DNA of 64,000 nt from Meloidogyne chitwoodi (GCA_015183035.1 JACZZP010000018.1:1116001-1180000); one strand, 5' to 3'. Positions 14,873 to 24,618 are shown, counted from the stretch's first letter. Translations and numbers: made by a program. Notes: generated by a model not told the origin, from the letters alone.

Positions 14873-15829
14873 ATGGATACTGCTGTTAATTCTGGTCAAT
14901 TTCGAAATGCACCTGGTACAAGTCGTGAGGTAAATATTTAATAATCTATTTGTTAAAAAATTGGGAGAGGATTTACTATGGAGGTGATATGTCATTATTC
15001 TTTTCATATTCGTTTAGTTTTTGATTTATATGGATTGTTATGCAAAAGTTTAGCCTTCCTGAATATAAATTATTTTAAATAATTTTTTGAGTATATATAT
15101 ATGTTTTACTATATTCAATAGGAATGGAATAAATGGAACAAATTGGCCTTTAACGAAATGGATGGAACATTTTGTGTACAACAATGGATTCAACAATGCA
15201 TTTTTTCTAACTTTCGTGAAGTTGATTTAATCCTTGATTGTCCTGTTGGTGTAGACGAAGGAGTTTGGAAATACGAACATTTACGTCAATTTTGTTCTGA
15301 TTTAAATGGATTAGCTGTTCTTTTACAGGTTTTTATAAAACATTTTTATTTTAAATTATTTTTAAAAGGATGAGTGTACGCCAGAAACTTGTACTCAAAT
15401 GACTGCTACGGATCAATGGATTTTTCTTTGCGCTGCACATAAAAATCCTAAAGAAGTAAGAATCTGTTTTCGACTGATTTTTTAATTTTCCTAATTAAGT
15501 GTTCTGCAATTGATTATACTCGACATACTTTAGATGGAGCTGCTGCTCTTTTAAATAGTAATAGATATTTTCCTAGTAGAATTACCATTAAAGAGTCATC
15601 AATAGCAAAAATTGGATCAGTATGTAGAAGAATATATCGCATCTTTTCTCATGCATATTTTCATCATCGAGCATTATTTAACCTTTTTGAGGTTTTTTAT
15701 TTTATTAAAATATTTTCTTTATAATATTTAAATTTTTAGGAAGAAACATTTTTATGCAAACGATTTACTAAATTTGTTTTGAAATATCAATTAATGGCTA
15801 ACGATAATTTAATTGTTCCAATTTCTTAA
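14873..15829 (+). CDS. mob-4: MOB4/phocein, MOB kinase-activator family
   Basis: Member of the MOB family and component of STRIPAK (striatin-PP2A) complexes. Five exons (14873-14929, 15122-15328, 15369-15455, 15500-15691, 15740-15829) give 210 residues, near the human 225. Landmarks are [77 protein letters not shown] and [11 protein letters not shown]. The Cys/His residues of the MOB zinc site are retained. The acidic tail that follows NLIVPI in human MOB4 is absent; the protein stops at NLIVPIS. The next gene downstream is a RAD51 paralogue, the same linkage I recall for C. elegans mob-4 and rfs-1. Confidence 0.94.
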
Positions 15830-16296
15830 AAAAAGTACTAAAGAATTTTTGATGATTAAAATTGTTAGTTTATGTTTTCATTGGATCTATGAATATTAAA
15901 TAAATCTGCCAATATCTTTGTGTGCATCAGGGTTGTTTATTTCTCAAATTTTAAAAGCTAGGGATGGTGATTTTTTAAATTTTAACTATTTTTCTTAACA
16001 TTCAGAAGCCCTGCTGCATTAAGTAGTCTATCTCTTTTGGCATAACTATTTATTTTACCAAAAAATTTTTTTAAATTCATTTTTAACTATAGTTCATTTA
16101 TTTAAATGTCGCTCTAACTATTCTATTTAAAATGAATCTATATTTTAACTTTTTTTTAACTATTTTTTATAAAATGAATTCGATTTTCATATTGTTTTTT
16201 TAAATAAATATTTCGATTAATTTTTTTTAATATTAAATATTTTAATAAATTATTTTTTTATCTTATTTTATTATTAATTTTTTCTATACAAAATAA
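15830..16296. other. Intergenic spacer
   Basis: 467 bp of AT-rich sequence with T-runs toward the next start. I see no gene, RNA or repeat. Confidence 0.4.
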
Positions 16297-17384
16297 ATGA
16301 ACATCAATTCTGTTGCAATTACTTTAGAAGATCAATTGTTAGAGGAGACGGCACTAAATTGGTTGCAAAGAGTAAATTTTGATGGATTACTCTTTCAGAC
16401 AGGGAATAAATGTTTTGATGATTTAAAAATGATTATTAGCGGAGAAATCGTTGAAATAGTTGGAGTTGATGCTTCAGGAAAGATGCAAGTATTTTAAATA
16501 ATTTTTTTAATGAGTGTATAAAATAATATATTTAAGTTGGGGATGACGATTATTGCTGAATTGTTACTGTCAGAATCGAAAAAAGATAGACACGTGATTG
16601 TCATTGATTTTAATGGATCTTTTCGGATTGGAAGGCTTGAACAGATTTTAATGCATAAAATGTTAGGTTTAATCTTTTTAACTCTTATCGTTGTATTTTT
16701 ATTCAGGTGATGTTTTTTATTTTTCACCATTTTCATTAGAATATTAAAAATTAAAATTTTATTTTTAAGATTATCTAGGTCCACCAAATTGGATACTAAT
16801 GATTTGTTAAAAAGAGTTAGTTATGGAACGGCTAGATGTTCTGGAGAATTAAGATTAAGGCTACTCGAAATTGAAGTAAATTTTTACCTTTTTTGTAAAC
16901 TTTAAAATTTTAAAGTTTGGATTGAAAAATGATTCTTCTATACCTGTTATATTTATCAACAAAATTGGTTCTATTTTGTTTGATGCTACTGGAAAGGAAA
17001 ACAATGATGGTATTTTTTCCATAGCTTAACTTTTTAAATTTTAATAAAAAATAAGTTTCTTAGTTATTATATTTTTAAGGACAAATCCAAAAACAAATAC
17101 TTTTAACACTCAACGAGTTTTGCCATAAATATGGGGCAACTATAATAATAACAAATCACTTAGTAAATTGGCATGGACTTTCAAAACCTGCTTTAGGCAA
17201 AATATGGATTAAAGGAATTTCTAAAAGAATTTTCTTGCAAAGAGAACAAAATTGCTTTTACTCAGAAGCTCAAATTGATGGAAAGGTTTTAATCATACAT
17301 ATTTATTCTTTTTTAAATTTTATTTTTAAGATTCATGGGAATCGTGTTAATTATTCATTATCTGAAGCAGGATTTATAGTTTAA
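16297..17384 (+). CDS. RAD51 paralogue, RAD51D/RFS-1-like, with degenerate nucleotide-binding motifs
   Basis: RecA/RAD51-fold protein expected to help RAD51 filaments in homologous recombination. Six exons (16297-16488, 16537-16661, 16770-16875, 16916-17009, 17080-17285, 17331-17384) sum in frame to 258 residues; this is a short paralogue, not full RAD51. The order is a core start GEIVEIVGVDASGKMQ, VIVIDFNGSFRIGRLEQIL, then VIFINKI, KYGATIIITNHLVN and the RAD51D-type signature SKPALGKIW. In the Walker A position the Ser/Thr after GK is Met. In the Walker B position the expected Asp appears as Asn. Linkage to mob-4 supports an rfs-1 identity. The third-exon junction is the least certain part of the model. 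Confidence 0.78.
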
Positions 17385-17394
17385 TTTTTTGTTT

Positions 17395-17530
17395 ATTTTT
17401 AACTTTTTATTGTAACATTCCCGTATTTTTAGTATATGCATTAAGTGGCCACTTTTATTATTCCTAATATAAAATCTCATTATTATTTATTTTTGATAAA
17501 TTATTAAGCTTTTAAATACATTTTCAATAA
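17395..17530 (+). repeat. Diverged copy of the 24805-24920 intergenic block
   Basis: Both stretches share TTTTTATTG.ACATTCCC, a GGCCA..TTTTATTAT block, AAAATCTCATTATTA and TTTTTGATAAATTATTAA in the same order and orientation. Similarity is clearly lower than between the inverted arms, so this looks like an older duplication of promoter or spacer sequence. Confidence 0.5.
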
Positions 17531-17615
17531 ATATTGTTCTTTTTAAATTTATTATTTTGAGAATATTTATTTTACATAAATTTAAGTATTTTATTAAATA
17601 TTCTTGTTTTTTTAG

Positions 17616-18081
17616 AAAGTTCAGTAAAAATCTGGCAATGAGCGTTTTCTCGCGTCTGATGAGCTATAACCAATGTCGAGCATTATGCTTTTCCTACAAG
17701 TGTTATAATTTATCTGTTCGTCACAACGGTGGTCAGAACTCTGCGAAACTTTATTCTAAGAATTATGCTAATCATGTAAGTTATTATAATTACAAGTATG
17801 ATAAAAAGTCATAAGTTGCACTAGACTAAATTTTATCGCGACCGATCTTAATAAACTGATTTTAAAATGTTTAGAAGATGAGTACAAAAAAGATATGGCA
17901 GACCGCCAACTTTTGGAAAGAGGTCCTCATGGTTGTAACTATTCCTAGTTTGATTACATATGCGTTGTAAATTAAAAAATTGTAATTATTAAAATTCGCT
18001 TATTTATACAGCTATTCCTATCTGTGTTATTTGGGAAAGAAGATGGAATCCAGAATAGATGAAGAGGCAAAAAGTGACTAG
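17616..18081 (+). CDS. Small putative mitochondrial membrane protein with shared leader exon (copy 1)
   Basis: Three exons (17638-17775, 17875-17963, 18012-18081) give 98 residues in frame; 17616-17637 is a 22-nt leader after a TTTTTTTAG acceptor. Residues 1-30 (MSVFSRLMSYNQCRALCFSY...) are basic, Ser-rich and free of acids, a presequence-like pattern. Exon 2 carries a single hydrophobic segment around KEVLMVVTIPSLITYA, and the tail is hydrophilic (KKMESRIDEEAKSD). The layout (leader, W-K, one TM with a Pro) is loosely like cytochrome c oxidase 6A, but the conserved COX6A C-terminus is missing, so I give no name. The leader exon is nearly identical to the first exon at 23741, whose body is unrelated. 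Confidence 0.55.
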
Positions 18082-18126
18082 AATAAGTAATGGATAAAAG
18101 TGGAAAACTTCTGTATTCGGTATCCT

Positions 18127-19027
18127 TTAATTTGTTAATTGTGGAATATCGAATAAACTTGATAAAACTTTAGCGTAGATTCTAAGAAGTTTTATTATGT
18201 TGAAATAAAATCCAGGATTAAGAAACCTATATAATCTTGCAGTTTTCATTGAATATCCTTTAACCATTTGTGAAAGACATTCATAAATTCTTTTATAATT
18301 AGGTGATCCAGGCTGACTGGTTCCTGCTTCTTCATTACATTCATTTAAATATGAAGAAATGACATTAGCAGATTGATCTCCAATTCCTCTTAACTTTTTC
18401 ATTCGTTCAATTAAAGATATCCAATTTGGATAAATATTTGGTATTTGATTGCTAATTTCAATTTCTGGTTTACTCAGTTCTTCTAAACGAAATCTTCCTT
18501 GTTCTGCAAATTTGTTTATTGTTTTGCATAGATTTATACAATCCATAATCTATAAATGATTCATTAAAAATATTTTTAACATAAAAGCAGTGGAAAATTA
18601 AGTTACCCTTTTATCATCCTAATTAAACAATCTTTTAAGAAAAAACCTCTTCATGACTGGTATCCTTAAAATTTCGAGCAATCATTTTCACACCATCTTC
18701 ATCTGTACTATTTTTTGCCAATTGAACAAGAACACCAGTGAGATCTTCATTGTTCCAATTATTAAGAGAATCTTTAGGAATAAGCCCTTTTTCAAGAACA
18801 TTTACTAATGCTTCTTCATGTGTTAAATAAGCCTTTTCATTTATAGGAATTTCATTTTTAATCTTTTCTAATTCTTCATTCTCTTCTCTTTCAACTTTGT
18901 CATTTTGTTCATCAACAAATGAATTTTCATCATCTGATGCCTCACTATTTTCATGTCTCATTGGACTTGGTAGACATGCATCAACATCTTCAGTCAATTC
19001 TCTCTTTGCAATATAATCATGTTCCAT
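18127..19027 (-). pseudogene. 3'-truncated, chimeric copy of the acidic-protein gene at 25001-26198
   Basis: Exon 1 (19027-18647) and exon 2 (18549-18233) mirror exons 1-2 of the 25001 gene with no detectable protein difference in the parts I compared. The inverted arm ends exactly where the intact copy's exon 2 ends (18233 corresponds to 25795). Beyond it, reading continues into unrelated sequence, adding RFLNPGFYFN...IPQLTN before a stop at 18127. The real third exon is missing. It may still be expressed as a shortened protein of about 270 residues. I call it a pseudogene because the C-terminal third of the intact protein is lost. Confidence 0.6.
18606..18800 (-). repeat. 195-bp direct repeat, copy 1
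   Basis: The 3' part of exon 1 and start of intron 1 of the acidic-protein gene copy; the same 195 bp recurs at 19889-20083 in the same orientation with at least one base difference (in the CAGTGAG.TCTTC stretch). Confidence 0.85.
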
Positions 19028-19409
19028 TTTTCTATTTTTTAATTAAAAATTTAAGTAAAGAACAAATAGAAAAACCATTAATAATAGGCAATATTATTTT
19101 AATTTTATTAAAAATTTAATAATTTATCAAAAATAAATAGGTAATAATGAGATTTTACGACATAAATAATAATGGCCGAAATAATGTATATATTAAAAAA
19201 ATGGGAATGTCCAATAAAAAGTTGAAAATAAATCTCAACAACAAAATTTTCAACACTAATAATAAAACAGTAAAATTCGCATCCCTTTTATCTATTAAAT
19301 AAGATGTCTATTGAAAATTTAAAGAGAATAACCGAAAAATATACTGAAGGTCTATACTATTTTTTAATTTTGTCTTAAGTGTATACGAGATTGCATCTTT
19401 TTTCTCCAT
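19028..19409. other. Spacer inside the left inverted arm
   Basis: Mirror of 24619-25000: AT-rich region between the start of the acidic-protein copy and the orphan membrane-protein exons. It should hold the duplicated promoter of the acidic-protein gene. Confidence 0.4.
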
Positions 19410-19746
19410 TCATTTTGCCTGTCGCGAACGATAAACCTCCATAACCTGTTCATACCGCTTCTTCTCATCAGCAGCCTTAAAGGATTTATCATTAATTTAG
19501 GCAATATTAATATAAATTTACATGAATTTCAAAAAGGCGCATAATCTCTTTTAGTCCCTCCAGTGTGTCTTTCTTCACCTCCTTAAGTCCATCCCGTGTG
19601 TCTTTCTTCACCTCCTTAAGTCCATCCCGTGTGTCTTTCTTCGCAACATCCAAACTACCTAACACGAAAAATCCGAATCCTGCTATGATACCAATGGAAG
19701 TAATAGAAAGAACAAGAAACGAGCACCAATTTGTGACTGAAGGAAT
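19410..19746 (-). pseudogene. Orphan exons 2-3 of the small membrane-protein gene
   Basis: Exon 2 (19746-19522) and exon 3 (19475-19410) mirror 24282-24506 and 24553-24618. They include the membrane segment and the tandem KKDTRDGLKEV units. The arm breaks inside the corresponding intron 1, so there is no in-register first exon on this strand, and the copy is a fragment. Confidence 0.75.
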
Positions 19747-19888
19747 CTACAAAATAACTAATTAGGTTAAAAAAATGGTCGGGAAATTCCAATCGGGTCA
19801 TAGTCATCAAACGTGAATGTCATTTTTGGGGAAAACGTCTAAATCCAATTAAGTATCCTAGATGAAAAGGTCATATTTTCTGATGATT

Positions 19889-20083
19889 CCCTTTTATCAT
19901 CCTAATTAAACAATCTTTTAAGAAAAAACCTCTTCATGACTGGTATCCTTAAAATTTCGAGCAATCATTTTCACACCATCTTCATCTGTACTATTTTTTG
20001 CCAATTGAACAAGAACACCAGTGAGGTCTTCATTGTTCCAATTATTAAGAGAATCTTTAGGAATAAGCCCTTTTTCAAGAACA
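19889..20083 (-). repeat. 195-bp direct repeat, copy 2 (acidic-protein exon fragment)
   Basis: Second copy of 18606-18800, placed exactly between the inner end of the inverted arm and the SMPD2 pseudogene. It reads LEKGLIPKDSLNN through to SHEEVFS and is fused upstream to SMPD2-derived sequence, so an open chimeric frame (20133-19918) results. This is a rearrangement product, not a likely gene. Confidence 0.8.
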
Positions 20084-20088
20084 ATTTT

Positions 20089-21147
20089 TACTTTTTTCAC
20101 TTCTATACATAATATAATCCAATCTTTTTCCATTAGGAAAACATTTTATTAAACATTTTGATGTGTAACAATTATCAGGTCTTTCGCAAGTTGTTCCATT
20201 TTCATATAATGGATCAACAGCATTCTTAATAAAAATATATAAATTGTTAAATTAATAAGTTACAAAAACTTCAATTCTAAAAACAACTCCTCAAAAGTTT
20301 ATAAAAAAGTTAAAAAATTAACAAGTAAAAAAACTTTTTACCGGTCTACATTCCCAAGCATCATTAATAGGAACCAAATTTTTAATTAAATCCCAAATTG
20401 CTAGGTTCCAAATTAAAATCACCAACAAGAATAACAAAATCTGCACCTCCACAAGTATGGCGAATAAATTGAGACATTTCAAAACATTGAGAAATTCTAT
20501 GAGGAAGATATAAATCATTTTCTTTATTATATTCTGCATGTAAATGTGTTGTATAAAAACAAATTTTATATTGGTCAAAAAGAATTTCTGCCATTCCAAC
20601 GATTTTTCCGCCAAACCAATCACCTCTATATTTAAATTTTAAAAATTGTTCAGAGTTTTTTTCAATTTACTTAAAGTAATAAATAGAAGAGTTACTCTTT
20701 TTAAATGATCAAACTTTTAATTTATAAAACCTGTGTATATGATGTGGAAATCCATTTAAAGAATAACGATGGAGTAAAGTAGAAATAATTGGATAACGAC
20801 TAAGAATGCAATTCCCACTTCCAGTAAATCCACTATGAAAGTAGTGTGAATATGGAAATTTCTCTTTTAGATTCTGGACCATTTCGATAAAAACTTTTTC
20901 GTTCCAAATCTAAAGTTTAACAAAAATAAAACACAAAATTCGAATGAAATAAACAAGTAAACCTCTTGAAGTGCTACAATGTTAAATTTTGAAACAGCTA
21001 AAGCACTAATTAACATTTGGATTCGAAATTGTTTATGTTTGCTTCCAATTGGCCAAGGATGTGGAAGAAGCCTATTAAAAAAAGAAAGTTAAATAACATA
21101 AAAATTTAAAATCCTCACCAACAAGTTAATGTTGCTACACGCAACAT
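20089..21147 (-). pseudogene. Decayed partial copy of neutral sphingomyelinase (SMPD2-type)
   Basis: Direct duplicate of about 29207-30316, covering exons 1-5 of the intact gene in the same orientation. Three defects are visible. A 5-bp deletion near 20385-20391 breaks the frame after PSNLGFN. The conserved LNCW at the active-site start is LTCW. Exons 6-8, with the SDH box containing the catalytic His and the C-terminal membrane segments, are absent, replaced by an acidic-protein fragment. The fragment retains GDWFGGK and THLHAEY. Similarity to the intact locus continues about 240 bp upstream of the start, so the promoter was copied too. Confidence 0.88.
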
Positions 21148-21555
21148 CCAAACTATTAGATCTAAATATAATATTTATATGTCTCTGAAAATTATTAACA
21201 AAAATAATTATTTAAGGTTAAAAATCGATGCCAATTTCCATTTGTCATAACTAAAAAAAAGAAGAGTTCCAGTCTTTAAATTACATAAAAATCAAGAAAA
21301 TTGAATGAGCCTGACGGCTCACGGAAGATAATCGCCGTGTTTTATTGGTATAGCTCGAGAAGACGTTTGCCATGAAGGCGCGGGCCATAAAACAGTAAGG
21401 GAACGGTTCAGTTAAGTCAGCACGATTGAGGCAGGCATGGAGTCACCGTCTAATATATTTCACTCGTTTTTTCCTAGATACAAATTTATAAAAATACGAA
21501 TGATAGCTCATTTGAAAGAGCTCTTCGAGCTGAGTCGAATGAGGCCAAAATGAAC
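21148..21555. other. Upstream region of the SMPD2 pseudogene
   Basis: The first half matches 30317-30540 upstream of the intact SMPD2 gene, including an AAGGCGCGGGCCAT block near 21380. The rest has moderate GC and no recognisable gene. It ends at the transposon insertion site. Confidence 0.45.
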
Positions 21556-21584
21556 GAATTTAATTCGAAACGCGACGTTTCAGT

Positions 21585-21675
21585 CCCGCCGTTTCAGTCC
21601 CTTCCCGTTTCAGTCCCTGCCGTTTCAGTCCCGCCGTTTCAGTCCCCTGCAAAAGGGAGACGTTTCAGTCCCCAA
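21585..21675 (-). repeat. 14-bp satellite array, left end of the MULE (inverted)
   Basis: Six irregular units of the same satellite in the opposite orientation (CGTTTCAGTCCC blocks). It ends next to the mirrored flank CAGTCCCCTGCAAAAG. It is shorter than the right array, so the two ends have expanded unequally. Confidence 0.85.
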
Positions 21676-22139
21676 AGTTTATTATATTTATATTTTATAC
21701 TTCATTAAATAAAAACCCCTAAAATTCAAAGAGAATACTAAAATCTAAACATTTTTATCACGTAAATATTAAGTTTAAAATGGAAAAAAGTGAATCAAAT
21801 ATAACAAAAATAAAACCGAGTAAGTTTAAAAATCAAAAAATTGGAAATAACAAAAAAGGCAATACCTTGAAGAAAATCAATTATAGGCTGTGGATGAAAA
21901 GTCTAATCAGGGTTTATTCGATTGGGATCTCCTTGATTAACAGGTAAATAATTTTCAACAAGATTCAAAATACGAGCATCAGCTTCCCTTAACGTCTAGA
22001 TTTTAGCAGAGGTTCTTCACCAGAAATGCATTTGGCCATATCTGCATCACGCGTCTTTTGTTCACGCCTCAATGTATCGATAAATCTACAAGTAAAAATT
22101 AAATATTCTCAATGAAAATTCAAACCTCCAAATGGATGG

Positions 22140-22872
22140 GAGTTAATCCAGCCTCTACTAGTTTCTTCTTCAGATTTGAGTCAAATGATATAAACATCCT
22201 CTGATCTCGCACATTGGAAAAACAATTCTTATTGAATTAATTGCAGATTGCTCATAATCGACTGAAATCGATTGAGGCTCAAAATCGGGCCAAATTTCAA
22301 CAATTTGTGCCACATACGTTCATAGGTAGATTGACTTTTGTCCGTGAGCAGGCAAAGGATGGGAAAGACCCAATTCCGCCTCCTACTTCTGTAAATTAAA
22401 TTAAAAAACCTCGAAAGTACAATATAGATTTGACTGAAAAGAGGGTGCCAAGGAAAAGGTTCCATCGGCAAAAAGCTCTCTCATTTCAGCTGACCAATTT
22501 TTATATGATTCTCGACCAAAAATGAGAATACTGAAAATTTTGATACAGCAATTTTACAAAAATAAAAATAAACCGTTGTTGCCGCCCATTCTCAAAGTAA
22601 ATGCACTATCGCCTTACAAAAATTGTTCTGCTTGTTCCTCTGTCCTCATGTAAATTTGATAATTTTGTGGTATTTCCAATTCCTCCAGCTTCAAGATCAA
22701 CGTGAAGTCTGGATTTACAAATAAAATCTTTAGAACCAAAATATTCGCATCTCAAAAGTTCAAGTTTCGTCTTTGTTGTATTTGTGAAATACATATAAAA
22801 GTCCATTGTGTTCAAATTTGGCCACTCCTCTTTGGATTCTATTATATATTCCATTCTAAAAAGGTAAAACAA
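22140..22872 (-). pseudogene. FLYWCH finger / MULE transposase remnant
   Basis: The first part (22872-22606) has a FLYWCH-like Cys-Cys-His-His spacing (RCEYFGSKDFICKSRLH... ending in LHED). After a spliced or broken junction comes a MULE transposase core: FADGTF, then [26 protein letters not shown]. The frame then shifts by one near 22312 into [19 protein letters not shown] and RGCLYHLTQ, the typical MULE block. It shifts again near 22176 into [17 protein letters not shown]. At least two frameshifts make it non-functional. The family is known from insects and nematodes; the assignment rests on these motifs only. Confidence 0.7.
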
Positions 22873-22926
22873 GAAAAACTGAAAAAAAATTGAAAAAATT
22901 TATAAATATAAATATAATAAACTTTG

Positions 22927-23215
22927 GGGACTGAAACGTCTCCTTTTGCAGGGGACTGAAACGGCGGGACTGAAACGGCGGGACTGAAACGGCGGGACTG
23001 AAACGGCGGGACTGAAACGGCGGGACTGAAACGGCGGGACTGAAACGGCGGGACTGAAACGGCGGGACTGAAACGGCAGGGACTGAAAAGGGAAGGGACT
23101 GAAACGGCGGGACTGAATCGGCGGGACTGAAACGGCGGGACTGAAACGGCGGGACTGAAACGGCGGGACTGAAACGGCGGGACTGAAACGGCGGGACTGA
23201 ATCGGCGGGACTGAA
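22927..23215 (+). repeat. 14-bp satellite array, right end of the MULE
   Basis: About 20 units of GGGACTGAAACGGC with a few variants (TCGGC, AAAAGGGAA). Because 14 is not a multiple of 3, the array is open in two - strand frames as Pro/Phe/Ser/Arg-rich repeats; these are not genes. Its GC content stands out sharply from the surrounding sequence. Confidence 0.92.
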
Positions 23216-23236
23216 TAGTACCCCACCGAATTTAAT

Positions 23237-23718
23237 AGGCTTCAAACGAAGTTAGGAGAAACCGTGACTCAACCGTGCCTGACTCAATTGAGTGTATCCC
23301 GCAAATGCGATTTTGCCGATCTCTAGTCCCAGTACAAATGGAGCCAGTTCAGTACCAATAGATTCTACACAGAAATATTAAATAGTTTTTTCTTTATTTT
23401 AAAATTATTTCACATTTTTTGAATTATTTACCTCATTCCTTTATATTCTTTCAATTTTAGTATGGTTCACCAAGAATATTTAGGAATTTTTAGAAAAACA
23501 TTGGTACTGAACTGAGGTACTGAAATGGCCAGGGCGAAATTTACCCTACCTTCTTCTCTGTGTCTGTCTTCTATAAATCCGTTCTTTGTTTACTTATCGA
23601 TTTTAAATGTTTCCTAATTTTTTACGTTCCAATTCTCAATAATTCATTTTTACATTCATTATCGCTAAGCACCATTATTTTGCTTAATTATTTTATTAAA
23701 TATTCTTGTTTTTTTTAG
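23237..23718. other. Spacer with a weak inverted repeat, ending at a splice acceptor
   Basis: No gene. CAGTTCAGTACCAAT near 23346 and ATTGGTACTGAACTG near 23500 are inverted copies about 150 bp apart and may be the ends of a small MITE. The spacer ends in the T-run and AG at 23718 that precede the leader exon of the next gene. Confidence 0.4.
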
Positions 23719-23740
23719 AAAGTTCAGTAAAAATCTGGCA
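23719..23740 (+). promoter_or_regulatory. Conserved 22-nt 5' leader after a T-rich splice acceptor
   Basis: The 22 bases before the ATG are identical to 17616-17637 before the other leader-exon gene. Both are preceded by a T-run and AG and by the shared TTTATTAAATATTCTTG. This fits a trans-splice (spliced-leader) acceptor or the end of a 5'-UTR intron. Confidence 0.5.
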
Positions 23741-24618
23741 ATGAGCGTTTACTCGCGTCTGATGAGCTATAACCAATGTCGAGCATTATGTTTTTCCTAC
23801 AAGCGTTATAATTTATCTGTTCGCCACTATGGCAATGGGACGAAAGTTGTGGAACTTGATGAGGGTTATGATACTAACTCTTCTCGTTCTAATGGTGGTC
23901 AGAATTTTACTGATTATGCTAACTCTGCTCGTTCCAATGGTGGTCAGAATTTTGAGAATTATGCCAATCAAGTATGTTATTAAATTTACAAATATTAGGT
24001 CGCTACATAAGAATGTCGTTTTTTGCTAATCATGGGGAAAAATGATTATGTACGTGGTACGCGTTCCGCTGTTTCAAGTAAAAATCCCGAATAAAATCGA
24101 ACAATTTTTTGACTTTCTGGTGGAAGAGACTTGGAATATAATCATCAGAAAATATGACCTTTTCATCTAGGATACTTAATTGGATTTAGACGTTTTCCCC
24201 AAAAATGACATTCACGTTTGATGACTATGACCCGATTGGAATTTCCCGACCATTTTTTTAACCTAATTAGTTATTTTGTAGATTCCTTCAGTCACAAATT
24301 GGTGCTCGTTTCTTGTTCTTTCTATTACTTCCATTGGTATCATAGCAGGATTCGGATTTTTCGTGTTAGGTAGTTTGGATGTTGCGAAGAAAGACACACG
24401 GGATGGACTTAAGGAGGTGAAGAAAGACACACGGGATGGACTTAAGGAGGTGAAGAAAGACACACTGGAGGGACTAAAAGAGATTATGCGCCTTTTTGAA
24501 ATTCATGTAAATTTATATTAATATTGCCTAAATTAATGATAAATCCTTTAAGGCTGCTGATGAGAAGAAGCGGTATGAACAGGTTATGGAGGTTTATCGT
24601 TCGCGACAGGCAAAATGA
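23741..24618 (+). CDS. Small putative mitochondrial membrane protein with shared leader exon (copy 2)
   Basis: Exons 23741-23971, 24282-24506 and 24553-24618 splice in phase 0 throughout to 173 residues. The presequence-like start (MSVYSRLMSYNQCRALCFSY) is shared with 17638. Exon 1 is longer here, with two copies of an RSNGGQNF..YAN unit. Exon 2 has one membrane segment (FLVLSITSIGIIAGFGFFVL) followed by 2.6 tandem 33-bp units encoding KKDTRDGLKEV, an amphipathic, probably helical charged stretch. Exon 3 is charged (DEKKRYEQVMEVYRSRQAK). I do not recognise the family. A mitochondrial inner-membrane location is inference from the leader. Exons 2-3 are duplicated in inverted orientation at 19410-19746. 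Confidence 0.6.
24387..24482 (+). repeat. 33-bp coding tandem repeat
   Basis: Units built on AAGAAAGACACACGGGATGG with GACTTAAGGAGGTG, two nearly exact and a third diverged, keep the reading frame and encode KKDTRDGLKEV. Confidence 0.85.

Larger units (their letters stand above)
18233..19888 (-). repeat. Left arm of 1,656-bp inverted repeat
   Basis: Reverse complement of 24140-25795. Coordinates map as x to 44028 minus x along the whole arm with no indel, and sampled blocks and both encoded reading frames are identical. The arm contains the truncated acidic-protein gene and exons 2-3 of the small membrane-protein gene, without that gene's exon 1. Confidence 0.9.
21565..23227 (-). mobile_element. 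Mutator-like (MULE) transposon with satellite-array ends, decayed
   Basis: A 1,663-bp element flanked by GAATTTAAT at 21556-21564 and 23228-23236, a candidate 9-bp target-site duplication as Mutator elements make. Both ends carry the same 14-bp unit GGGACTGAAACGGC in opposite orientation: about 6 irregular units at 21585-21675 and about 20 at 22927-23215. Past the arrays, the inner flanks CTTTTGCAGGGGACTG and CAGTCCCCTGCAAAAG also mirror each other. The interior encodes remains of a FLYWCH-type zinc finger and MULE transposase on the - strand (separate entry). Confidence 0.75.

Noticed and set aside
19565..19765. Frame MSFFTSLSPSRV on the + strand (and its mirror at 24263-24463)
   Set aside because: Antisense shadow of the KKDTRDGLKEV coding repeat.
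22917..23215. Possible CRISPR-like array
   Set aside because: Units are contiguous 14-mers with no spacers, and the genome is eukaryotic.
22856..23245. Long Pro/Phe/Ser/Arg-rich frames on the - strand
   Set aside because: They are translations of the 14-bp satellite, open in two frames at once.
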